Assembly: GCA_903911135.1 (NCBI GenBank)
Contig: CAIWCG010000127.1
Span: forward strand, 1-33,371
From: an uncultured Bacteroidota bacterium
GTDB taxonomy: Bacteria > Bacteroidota > Bacteroidia > AKYH767-A > JABDAW01
DNA length: 33,371 nucleotides
Direction of reading: 5' to 3'
Positions 15,303 through 22,541 of the stretch are shown here, in pieces. The notes beneath the pieces were generated by a model. That model ran no database searches. It had not been told where the DNA came from and saw only the letters and a program-made list of their open reading frames with translations. Position numbers and translations under genes: made by a program. How positions within the stretch are numbered: the first letter of the stretch is position 1; each line of letters begins with the position of its first letter.

Positions 15303-16202
15303 ATGAAAAAATATATTGTAATGCTGTTCTTGGGTGTGCTGGCGAGTACGGTTTATGGTCAAGAATTAAACGCAACGGTGATGGTCAATGCACCTACGAT
15401 TACCGGCATTGACAAGCATGTTTTCGAAACATTGAAAACGGCTATTCAGGAGTTTTATAATAATAGAAAATGGACGGAAGATGCGTTTTTGAATCAGGAA
15501 AGAATAGAATGCACCATCAATATAAATTTACAAACGATGCCTTCTACCGGGATATTTCAAGGCACCTGCCAGGTACAGTCACGTCGTCCTATTTTTGGCA
15601 CTTCCTATAACTCGCCGATGGTGAATTTTTATGATGAGAACTTCAATTTTACCTATCAGGAAAATACTCCACTCGATTTTAATGACCAGACCGATTTGAG
15701 CAATCTCACTTCCATGCTTGCCTATTATGCCTACGTTGTGATAGGTATGGATTATGATTCTTATTCATTGAATGGCGGCGGGGCTTATCTACAAAAGGCG
15801 CAGAACATCATCAACTTTTGCCAGAGTGAAGCCGAAAAAGGCTGGAAGGCATTTGAAAATACCAAGAATCGATATTGGTTTATGGATAATCTTTTGGATC
15901 AGCAATTCAAGGGTGTCCGCGAGGCTTCGTATAAATATCATCGCAAGGGTTTGGACATCATGTCGGAGAAACCGGATGAGGGTAGAAAGATAATTACCGA
16001 TTGCGAAGAACTGGTTTATAACGCTTTCAAGAACAAGCCGGGAGCGTATCTGTTCAAGATTTATTTTGATACCAAGGCCGATGAACTGGTAAATATTTTC
16101 ACACAAGGACAACCAGATGAAAAGACAAAAGTGGTGGCTTATTTCAATGAAATGGACCCTGCAAACGGCAATAAATATCAAAAGATAACCGCTGGAAAAT
16201 AA
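15303..16202 (+). CDS. DUF4835 family periplasmic/secreted protein
   Basis: The start is moved to 15303, where MKKYIVMLFLGVLASTVYGQE gives a clean signal peptide (cleavage around Gly-Gln) and a 299-aa precursor; the track start 21 codons earlier lies over the 21-bp mini-array. The mature part begins ELNATVMVNAPTITGIDKHVFETLKTAIQEFYNNRKWT and contains ERIECTININLQTMPSTGIFQGTCQVQSRRPIFGTSYNSP. I recognise this as DUF4835, a Bacteroidota family commonly between coaBC and recN. Function is unknown; an envelope role is likely from the signal peptide and the bamD neighbourhood. Confidence 0.88.
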   Translation: MKKYIVMLFLGVLASTVYGQELNATVMVNAPTITGIDKHVFETLKTAIQEFYNNRKWTEDAFLNQERIECTININLQTMPSTGIFQGTCQVQSRRPIFGTSYNSPMVNFYDENFNFTYQENTPLDFNDQTDLSNLTSMLAYYAYVVIGMDYDSYSLNGGGAYLQKAQNIINFCQSEAEKGWKAFENTKNRYWFMDNLLDQQFKGVREASYKYHRKGLDIMSEKPDEGRKIITDCEELVYNAFKNKPGAYLFKIYFDTKADELVNIFTQGQPDEKTKVVAYFNEMDPANGNKYQKITAGK

Positions 16203-16208
16203 AACAGA

Positions 16209-17876
16209 ATGCTCTCCAGGCTGGTCATTCAGAATTATGCTCTCATCGATTCTTTGGATATTCATTTTACTGAAGGATTAAACATCATTACCGGTGAAAC
16301 AGGTGCCGGCAAATCGATATTGCTGGGGGCTTTGGGCTTGATACTTGGTCATCGAGCCGATACGCAGTCATTATTGAACAAAGAGAAAAAATGTTTCATC
16401 GAAGGCGAATTCAATATTGAAGAATATTCCTTGAACGATTTCTTTGGTGAGCATAATCTCGACTATGAAAAAACAACCATCATAAGAAGGGAAATAAATC
16501 CGGATGGCAAATCAAGGGCATTTATAAATGATACGCCCGTTGCGCTAGGAATTTTGAAGGAATTGTCATCACGATTGGTGGATATTCATTCGCAGCATGA
16601 AAATTTATCCATAAATAATCCGGCATTTCAGTTATCCTATATCGATGCCTTTGCATCCAATCAAAAGTTATTGAAGGAATATAAAAAACTCTTTGACGGG
16701 TATCAAAAATCAAAGGAAAAATTGGCCTTGAAGATTGCTGAAGGCGATCAGTTGACAAAGGATTTGGATTATTTTCAGTTTCAATTTAATGAATTGGATG
16801 ATGCGAAACTTGTTGCCGGTGAACAAGCTGAATTGGAACAACGGTTGGAAACACTGAATAACTCCGAAACAATAAAATCGGGCATTGGAAGAGTTTTGTT
16901 TCTGGTAAATGACGACGAAAATTCAATGACCAATCAGATGATGGAAACGAAAAGGATAGTATCATCATTGTCACGATATAATCCAAAGTTTCAAGAATTG
17001 CATGACAGATTGAACAGCGTTGCAATAGAGATCAATGATATATCCAATGATTTGGAAGAGTTAGGATTAGACACCGAATTCGAACCGACAATGATAGATC
17101 AAATTAATGAACGCTTGGATTTGATATATCGTCTTGAACAAAAACATCGTCTCCATGATATAGCAGAATTATTAAGCCTTCAGGAGTCATTGAAATCGAA
17201 AATAGATAGCATTAATTCCATTTCAGATGACATAGCGAAACTTCAAATCGATTTATCGAAACTCGAACGGGAAATCATATTAAAGGCAGACGAGATTTCA
17301 AAAAACAGAAAGAAGGTTATTCCTCAAATTGAGAAGAAATTAAAAGAATTGTTTAATGAAGTGGCATTGACGAATGCAGTTTTAAAAATCAATCATGAAG
17401 TGTTGCCTCATGCTCTAATAAATTCATCAGGTTTGGATAAAGTGCATTTTCTTTTTTCTGCAAATAAGGGAGTTGAATATATGGAGCTAAGCAAGGTTGC
17501 ATCGGGTGGAGAATTGTCCCGGCTTACCCTTTGTTTAAAGGCATTGATAACCGAGTTGATGGAGCTTCCTACCATCATTTTTGATGAAATTGATGCAGGT
17601 GTTTCCGGTGAGGTGGCTAATAAGGTTGGGTTGTTGATGCAATCCATAGCGAAGAAACATCAAGTCATTACCATAACGCATTTACCCCAGATTGCTAGCA
17701 AGGGTAGGAGTCATTTCTTTGTATATAAAGAGGTTAAGAACGATAGAACTTTCACAAATATCAAGTTGCTTGACAAAAAGGATAGGGTCATTGAAATTGC
17801 CAAGATGCTGAGCGGTGAAAACCCAACCACTAATGCAATGGAAAACGCCAAAGAACTATTAAGTTCATCAATTTAA
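16209..17876 (+). CDS. recN: DNA repair protein RecN
   Basis: This 555-aa SMC-like ATPase for double-strand break repair has Walker A in NIITGETGAGKSILLGALGLILG (~26-48) and a HSQHENL motif after the first ATPase lobe. A long coiled-coil-forming middle follows (~155-370), then the ABC signature SGGELSRLTLCLKAL, Walker B TIIFDEIDAGVSGEVANKVG, and the distal His motif VITITHLPQIASKG. Length and order match RecN. It starts 6 nt after the DUF4835 stop, so it is probably cotranscribed with the coaBC cluster. Confidence 0.95.
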   Translation: MLSRLVIQNYALIDSLDIHFTEGLNIITGETGAGKSILLGALGLILGHRADTQSLLNKEKKCFIEGEFNIEEYSLNDFFGEHNLDYEKTTIIRREINPDGKSRAFINDTPVALGILKELSSRLVDIHSQHENLSINNPAFQLSYIDAFASNQKLLKEYKKLFDGYQKSKEKLALKIAEGDQLTKDLDYFQFQFNELDDAKLVAGEQAELEQRLETLNNSETIKSGIGRVLFLVNDDENSMTNQMMETKRIVSSLSRYNPKFQELHDRLNSVAIEINDISNDLEELGLDTEFEPTMIDQINERLDLIYRLEQKHRLHDIAELLSLQESLKSKIDSINSISDDIAKLQIDLSKLEREIILKADEISKNRKKVIPQIEKKLKELFNEVALTNAVLKINHEVLPHALINSSGLDKVHFLFSANKGVEYMELSKVASGGELSRLTLCLKALITELMELPTIIFDEIDAGVSGEVANKVGLLMQSIAKKHQVITITHLPQIASKGRSHFFVYKEVKNDRTFTNIKLLDKKDRVIEIAKMLSGENPTTNAMENAKELLSSSI

Positions 17877-17918
17877 GTTCATCTTTTTTTGAAATTTCTT
17901 TTTTGTGTTTACAATAAC

Positions 17919-17926
17919 TATTTTTG
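17919..17926 (+). promoter_or_regulatory. TAnnTTTG promoter of the TPR membrane protein gene
   Basis: TATTTTTG lies 21 nt before the ATG at 17948 and matches the Bacteroidota -7 element. No distinct TTTG box is seen at 19-20 nt spacing. It suggests the gene is transcribed separately from recN. Confidence 0.5.
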
Positions 17927-17947
17927 CCCCTGAATTTATTGCGATAA

Positions 17948-19984
17948 ATGAATAAGGAAAAACAAATCAAGAAAACAACGAACAGTTCAATAGCAACAAA
18001 CCTTGACAAGAATAATGGTAATTTAAAACGAAATTTAACCTGGCTGATTTTCGTTTTTGCTTTTATACTGTATGCACAAAGCATTTCCTTTGACTATACC
18101 TTGGATGATGGTTCTGTCATCAAGGAGAATGTAGTTACAAAGCAAGGCATCAAAGCTATTCCGACAATTTTCAAACATAGCTATTGGTATGGAATAAATG
18201 ACACCAGGGTGGCTGAATATAGACCGACTTCGCTTGCCATGTTTGCTGTGGAGTGGCAATTGTTTCCTGGAAACCCTGCTGTCAATCACTTCATGAATGT
18301 GTTGCTGTTTGCAATCACCTGTGGGCTTTTGTTTTTGTTGCTGGCGGATTTGTTTTCCAATAATAAGGAATCAAAAAATACCCAAAACCTCATCGTTCCG
18401 TTCCTTTGTTCTTTGCTTTTTGTGGCACATCCCATCCATACCGAGGTGGTGGACAGCATCAAGAGCAGAGATGAAATCCTTTGCTTTCTTTTTTCATTGG
18501 TGGCGGCTTATTGTTTCTTGAAATCCTTAGCCGACAATTCCATATTGAAAATAATTCTTGGCTCCATTTCTTTCTTTCTGGCGATGGCATCGAAAGAAAC
18601 TAGCATTTCGTTTTTAATCATCATGCCATTGATGTTTTATGTTTTTACTGATGCTAAATGGAAACAAATCCTTAAAGTATTTATAATCCTTTTGGCAATG
18701 ACAGGCCTCTATTTCTTCATCCGTTCATTGGCTTTGCGAACCATTACACAAACCTTGGATGCCTCGCCATTCAACAATACCCTTTATGCTGCCACCGATT
18801 TCGTAAGTCAAAAGGCAACGGCATTTTATATTCTGTTAAAATATATCTTGCTGTTGATTTTGCCGCATCCCCTGTCGTATGATTATTCTTTTTCCCACTT
18901 CCCGATTCTTAAGATTACGGATCCTATGGCGCTGCTTTCCATTCTCGTTTATGCAGGTATCGGAATCTATGCTTTCCTACATATCCGCAAGAAAAATATC
19001 GTAGCATTTGCCATCTTGTTTTACCTGGTTTCATTGGCTCCGGTATCGAATATCTTTATCATGATAGGAGCCACCATGGCTGAAAGGTTTATGTACATGC
19101 CTTCATTAGGATTTTGTTTGGCGGTTAGTTTTTTGATTGTCAAGCTCATCAAGAACAAGGCTCCTCAGCAGAAAATAAACAACCTCAAACAGCTCTTTTC
19201 TGCCAACTCCACTGCCTTGATGATTGTGGTGGTCATTGCAGGATTATATTCTGTAAAAACGCTTGCCAGGAGCCAAGACTGGAAGGATAACCCTACCTTG
19301 TATGCTCATGATATAGAGGTGGTTCCGAACAGTGCCAGGGCAAACATCAACTTGGGCATTTCGCTCTTGAAAGATGTATATACAAAGGAGCGGAATGATG
19401 CGGCAAAGCCCGCCATTGTGGCCAAAGCCATCCCTTATCTTAAGCGGGGCTATGAAATTTATCCCGAGAGTGGCGACTGTTTCGATGCCTTGGGGCAAGC
19501 GTTTTTTGCCTTGAAGGATTACCCGAACGCCATCCTTTATTTCGAGAAACTTTTTAAGGAATATCCGCCCAAAAGCGCCGACGATTACAAGCTTGCCAGC
19601 GTTTGCTATGACGAAACCAAGCAATACGAAAAGGAACTGGCTGTGCTTGATTCGGTTTTGAAATTCGAGCCCAAGGAAGTGGAGTCCTACATCAAGAAAG
19701 GCAGGGCTTATGGTTATCTTGGCAAAGATTCATTGTCGATACAATCCTTCCGGAAGGCGATTGAAATCAATCCGAATTCGAAGACGGCATACAAGGATAT
19801 GGGCATCAGTTATGCTTTCAAGAACAGGCTGAACGAGGCTTTGGATTGCTTGAACAAGGCGCTGAAAATAGATTCGTTGGATGCTGAAACCTATGGCTTT
19901 ATCGGCAAGATTTATCAGGCTGGTGGAGACCAGGCGAAGGCAAAACAATTCTTCGACAAATCAGCGGCATTGGAGCACAGATAA
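17948..19984 (+). CDS. Multi-pass membrane protein with C-terminal TPR repeats (TMTC/GT-C-like)
   Basis: This 678-aa protein has about 10-12 hydrophobic segments in residues ~30-440. The first periplasmic loop, SISFDYTLDDGSVIKEN, carries an acidic pair at the position of the GT-C catalytic motif, and FVAHPIHTEVVDSIKSRDEI resembles the TMTC/PMT-like HPIHTE segment. Residues ~455-678 are TPR repeats (AIPYLKRGYEIYPESGDCFDALGQAFFALKDYPNAILYFEKLF, LSIQSFRKAIEINPNSKTAYKDMGISYAF). This is the layout of eukaryotic TMTC O-mannosyltransferases and of many uncharacterised Bacteroidota proteins. A glycosyltransferase role using a lipid-linked sugar is inferred, not shown. It is convergent with the 223-aa gene without a visible strong terminator. 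Confidence 0.8.
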   Translation: MNKEKQIKKTTNSSIATNLDKNNGNLKRNLTWLIFVFAFILYAQSISFDYTLDDGSVIKENVVTKQGIKAIPTIFKHSYWYGINDTRVAEYRPTSLAMFAVEWQLFPGNPAVNHFMNVLLFAITCGLLFLLLADLFSNNKESKNTQNLIVPFLCSLLFVAHPIHTEVVDSIKSRDEILCFLFSLVAAYCFLKSLADNSILKIILGSISFFLAMASKETSISFLIIMPLMFYVFTDAKWKQILKVFIILLAMTGLYFFIRSLALRTITQTLDASPFNNTLYAATDFVSQKATAFYILLKYILLLILPHPLSYDYSFSHFPILKITDPMALLSILVYAGIGIYAFLHIRKKNIVAFAILFYLVSLAPVSNIFIMIGATMAERFMYMPSLGFCLAVSFLIVKLIKNKAPQQKINNLKQLFSANSTALMIVVVIAGLYSVKTLARSQDWKDNPTLYAHDIEVVPNSARANINLGISLLKDVYTKERNDAAKPAIVAKAIPYLKRGYEIYPESGDCFDALGQAFFALKDYPNAILYFEKLFKEYPPKSADDYKLASVCYDETKQYEKELAVLDSVLKFEPKEVESYIKKGRAYGYLGKDSLSIQSFRKAIEINPNSKTAYKDMGISYAFKNRLNEALDCLNKALKIDSLDAETYGFIGKIYQAGGDQAKAKQFFDKSAALEHR

Positions 19985-20065
19985 TCACGATGCTTGCCTC
20001 CAGACAATAAGCAAAAACATCAACGAATTATATCAACAATCGATATCTTGGAGTGGGCAGAATGA

Positions 20066-20737
20066 TTAGGTAGTCATCGGCACCACTACCGCATTCATTG
20101 TTACCATTGGGTTCATGCCGTTGGTATTAAATTTCACGGCTCGGCTTCTTACCAACGAACCGCCTGTCAAATGTTCCACTATCACCGATGATTTGGTGGT
20201 TACATCAATGAAAAACACGGATGTTCCTACGGTAAGTTTCAATTGTGCAGGTCCTGATTGTTCAAGTGTGGCGGTCATGTCGGTAGATGTCATGGTAAGG
20301 GTACCATAAGATAGGTCATCGAATCCCCATTCTATCTTTATCTTGTCGCCAAAGTTGGTCATGGTATATTTCAGGTCAACAAAATTGCTTGGAACGCCCA
20401 CTCTTGCAGTGTTGTCGCTCGAAGCCTTCAGGCCTGCAAGGGCAATGGTGCCAGCATTTCCATCAGCTACCAGATCTACATCATTATAATTGTTTTCCAT
20501 CTTTGTTTTGCAGATGGCAAGATGATCCTGATAGGCCTTTTCGGCTACTGGGCCATCATTTTTTAACGATAACAATCCATAAAGAGTTAACGCTGCAGCT
20601 TTAATGACTGGCCCTGTGTTCGGAATTTCGGGGAATGTCAAGGTGTTGGCAATCAATTTGGTGCCATGATTGTTCATGTAGGTAGGCCTTTCAAATTCTG
20701 ACAAGCCATCAAATTCTCTTAATACTTTGTAATACAT
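20066..20737 (-). CDS. Unrecognised 223-aa protein beside array locus 3
   Basis: I recognise no named family. The N-terminal part is helical (GPVIKAAALTLYGLLSLKNDGPVAEKAYQDHLAICKTKMENNYNDVDLVADGNAG). A junction TIALAGLKASSDNTARVGVPS follows, then a beta-rich C-terminal half (DKIKIEWGFDDLSYGTLTMTSTDMTATLEQSG, VFFIDVTTKSSVIVEHLTGGSLVRSRAVKF). This looks like a spacer plus a single beta-sandwich, a layout I recall from small Bacteroidota proteins with fibronectin-like tails. There is no signal peptide. The 21-bp array lies directly upstream, and a TACCTTTG promoter beyond it would make the array part of the leader RNA. Codon use is like that of neighbours. Confidence 0.75.
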   Translation of the reverse strand: MYYKVLREFDGLSEFERPTYMNNHGTKLIANTLTFPEIPNTGPVIKAAALTLYGLLSLKNDGPVAEKAYQDHLAICKTKMENNYNDVDLVADGNAGTIALAGLKASSDNTARVGVPSNFVDLKYTMTNFGDKIKIEWGFDDLSYGTLTMTSTDMTATLEQSGPAQLKLTVGTSVFFIDVTTKSSVIVEHLTGGSLVRSRAVKFNTNGMNPMVTMNAVVVPMTT

Positions 20738-20774
20738 AATTATTGGTTTTTAGTTTTATTGTTAATGATTATTT

Positions 20775-21260
20775 TTATGTCTGATAAGTTAATGCTGAAT
20801 ATCTTGTATGAATTGTCAAAACTCTGATATGTTTTCCTGCGATCTTTGCAGAAGTTTGATTGATGTTTGCAGAGATTTGGCGAATCTTTACAGGTATTTC
20901 ATCAATCTTGCACAAGATTTTATCAATCTCTGCATAAAAACCGTGAATCTCTGCATAAATACTGAGAATCTTGAACAAGAAACTTGGAATCTTGTACAAG
21001 AAACTACCTATTTTATACATAAACCATTCAATCTTGTACAAGATTAGGCTAAACTTGTACAAGATTTGAGGAATCTCCATCAAGATTCGGCAAATCTCTG
21101 CAGAGATTCGTGAAATTTCTGCAAAGATTCGTGAAATCTTGTGCAAGATTGATGAAAAGCCTGTAAACATTGACAAGATGGCTGTCAAGATTGACGAACA
21201 ACCTTCACCTTCCATCGAAATGTTTGAATCTTTTGCCTGAATGTCTTGTAAGAATTTCAT
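20775..21260 (-). CDS. Possible 161-aa heptad-repeat protein encoded by array locus 3
   Basis: This ORF begins MKFLQDIQAKDSN with an ATG 4 nt after a TACCTTTG promoter element and reads through the 21-bp array as 7-residue repeats of the form [KE]-I-x-x-I-x-x (EISRISA, EICRILM, KIDEIPV, KIRQISA). The 3-4 spacing of hydrophobic residues would suit a coiled coil. Against a real gene, the array is palindromic at DNA level, and a 21-bp period keeps frames open by itself. If translated, it would sit just upstream of the 223-aa gene. Kept as a low-confidence candidate. Confidence 0.25.
   Translation of the reverse strand: MKFLQDIQAKDSNISMEGEGCSSILTAILSMFTGFSSILHKISRIFAEISRISAEICRILMEIPQILYKFSLILYKIEWFMYKIGSFLYKIPSFLFKILSIYAEIHGFYAEIDKILCKIDEIPVKIRQISANINQTSAKIAGKHIRVLTIHTRYSALTYQT
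20799..21239. repeat. Array of ~20 phased 21-bp units with 16-bp dyads (locus 3)
   Basis: Units begin every 21 bp without slippage (20820, 20841, 20862, 20883 ... 21219), about 420 bp in register, with one looser unit before. The consensus is close to AATCTyTGCAnAGATT plus a 5-bp spacer. Unit 21030 holds a perfect palindrome AATCTTGTACAAGATT and unit 21093 another, AATCTCTGCAGAGATT; most others are near-palindromes. The last units towards 21239 are weaker. Together with 20738-20798 (AT-rich leader) and 21273-21320, this accounts for the gap between the 223-aa and 81-aa genes. Confidence 0.95.
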
Positions 21261-21264
21261 GGCG

Positions 21265-21272
21265 CAAAGGTA
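21265..21272 (-). promoter_or_regulatory. TAnnTTTG promoter reading into array locus 3
   Basis: The minus strand reads TACCTTTG, 4 nt before the ATG of the array ORF and just outside the array. Transcription would cross the whole array and reach the 223-aa gene. No -33 box is evident. Confidence 0.45.
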
Positions 21273-21320
21273 TATTCAAACATAGTTCAAAAAATTTTAA
21301 AATGAACCTTTCGTAAATTT

Positions 21321-21566
21321 TTATTTATCCCTCCATTTATCCTTTTGCCTCTTTATGGTTGAATGATTCCTTTTGGTATGATTAGGCATCTCGCTGATTT
21401 TTGTGGTCTTGCCAAATTCCTTTTCATTCTCATCAATGATGATCTGTTTCAACAACCTAGCTATATGTAATATAGCATGCTGATCGTTTTGAAAATCCTT
21501 TTTAACTTTCTCGGCACCGCCAAGTTTTTTAATCCATTTTCTGTTGTCATCCGAATAATCTTCCAT
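21321..21566 (-). CDS. Small charged protein of unknown function (81 aa)
   Basis: This is a hydrophilic 81-aa protein (MEDYSDDNRKWIKKLGGAEKVKKDFQNDQHAILHIARLLKQIIIDENEKEF) with a likely helix in ILHIARLLKQIIIDE and a basic C-terminus (KRNHSTIKRQKDKWRDK). No family, signal peptide or metal motif is recognised. The gap on each side is non-coding and no other ORF competes. Because it is short, it could be a chance ORF, though composition is that of a normal soluble protein. It may be transcribed towards array locus 3, but no upstream TAnnTTTG element was found. Confidence 0.5.
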   Translation of the reverse strand: MEDYSDDNRKWIKKLGGAEKVKKDFQNDQHAILHIARLLKQIIIDENEKEFGKTTKISEMPNHTKRNHSTIKRQKDKWRDK

Positions 21567-21680
21567 AGTTTTATTTATTGGTAAATGAATATTGTCAATG
21601 CCTTCTACAAAAAGGCTAATGTAAAATTAGTCATTAAGAATGACAAAAACTAATTTATAGGAATCTCCGTTTTCTTTTAT

Positions 21681-21688
21681 TAATTTTG
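21681..21688 (+). promoter_or_regulatory. TAnnTTTG element 5 nt before the outer-membrane barrel gene
   Basis: TAATTTTG ends 5 nt before the ATG at 21694, which suggests a leaderless or near-leaderless transcript, as at bamD. Confidence 0.55.
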
Positions 21689-21693
21689 CCTAG

Positions 21694-22434
21694 ATGAAAA
21701 CGATGACCATATTTATTCTGCTGCTGATGCTTTCTGTTGGGATGAAAGGGCAACGGTTTTATGTAAATGCTGGTATTGGTCAAGAATTTAATTCGGGTTC
21801 AAGCAGTAATTATGCATCGCCTTTTAGCCCACCTGCAAACTTAAATGATTTTGGTGCAGGTTCTAATGAATTCTTCACATTAGGATATACAATATTCAAA
21901 CATTTAAGTATAGAATTGGGAGCTTCTTATATCCAAGTTGAAGGTGAATCACAAAATGGATTTACTCCTTATGGCACATCGATGGACAATCATTTATCAG
22001 CCGACAGGTATCGAGCGATACCTGGCCTAAAGTTGTCGGGAGCATCTGATGAAATCAATCTGTTCGGGCGAATAGGAATGATATGTGGAGTAGCAGGAAT
22101 CATGACTAGAGATTTTCGAAGCGGTTCTTCATCATATGGAACATCAAATAATGATTATGAAACAATAATACGTTATAATGGAAATATTTCAGCAGGGATA
22201 TTGCTGGCATTAGGTTTTGAAATTCAATTTTTCAAATGGCTTTCATGGAATACTGAAATATCTTATACCAATGAGCAATGGTTGCCAAGAAATGCAGATA
22301 TAATTTATAACGTGTTAAATGGGTTGCCGACAAATTCGAATCCTAATCTCCCCCAATTTAAACCACTTTATACAATAAGTTCTTGGGGTATCAATACTGG
22401 CATAACCTTTAAGTTTGGCAAGAAGAAAAGTTAG
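21694..22434 (+). CDS. Outer membrane beta-barrel protein
   Basis: This 246-aa precursor has a signal peptide MKTMTIFILLLMLSVGMKGQ. The mature part alternates hydrophobic and polar residues in strands (FYVNAGIGQEFNSG, FFTLGYTIFKHLSIELGASYIQVEG, INLFGRIGMICGVAG, GNISAGILLALGFEIQFFKWLSWNTEISYTNEQW, WGINTGITFKFGKKKS), typical of small 8-stranded OMP_b-brl barrels. The last strand ends at ITFKF followed by a charged tail. Function beyond an outer-membrane location is unknown. It is convergent with nrdA across a bidirectional terminator. Its promoter element abuts the start codon. Confidence 0.82.
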   Translation: MKTMTIFILLLMLSVGMKGQRFYVNAGIGQEFNSGSSSNYASPFSPPANLNDFGAGSNEFFTLGYTIFKHLSIELGASYIQVEGESQNGFTPYGTSMDNHLSADRYRAIPGLKLSGASDEINLFGRIGMICGVAGIMTRDFRSGSSSYGTSNNDYETIIRYNGNISAGILLALGFEIQFFKWLSWNTEISYTNEQWLPRNADIIYNVLNGLPTNSNPNLPQFKPLYTISSWGINTGITFKFGKKKS

Positions 22435-22465
22435 TGATTTTCAATTGCTGATTTTCCATCAAACA

Positions 22466-22498
22466 AAAAAGCCGTCCAATAATCTTGAACGGCTTTTT
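22466..22498. terminator. Bidirectional intrinsic terminator between the barrel gene and nrdA
   Basis: AAAAAGCCGT and ACGGCTTTTT form a 10-bp stem with a 13-nt loop, giving U-rich ends on both strands. It serves the convergent barrel gene and nrdA. Confidence 0.9.
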
Positions 22499-22541
22499 CA
22501 TTGATGATTTATAATCTATAATTCATCATTCATAATTTCCA

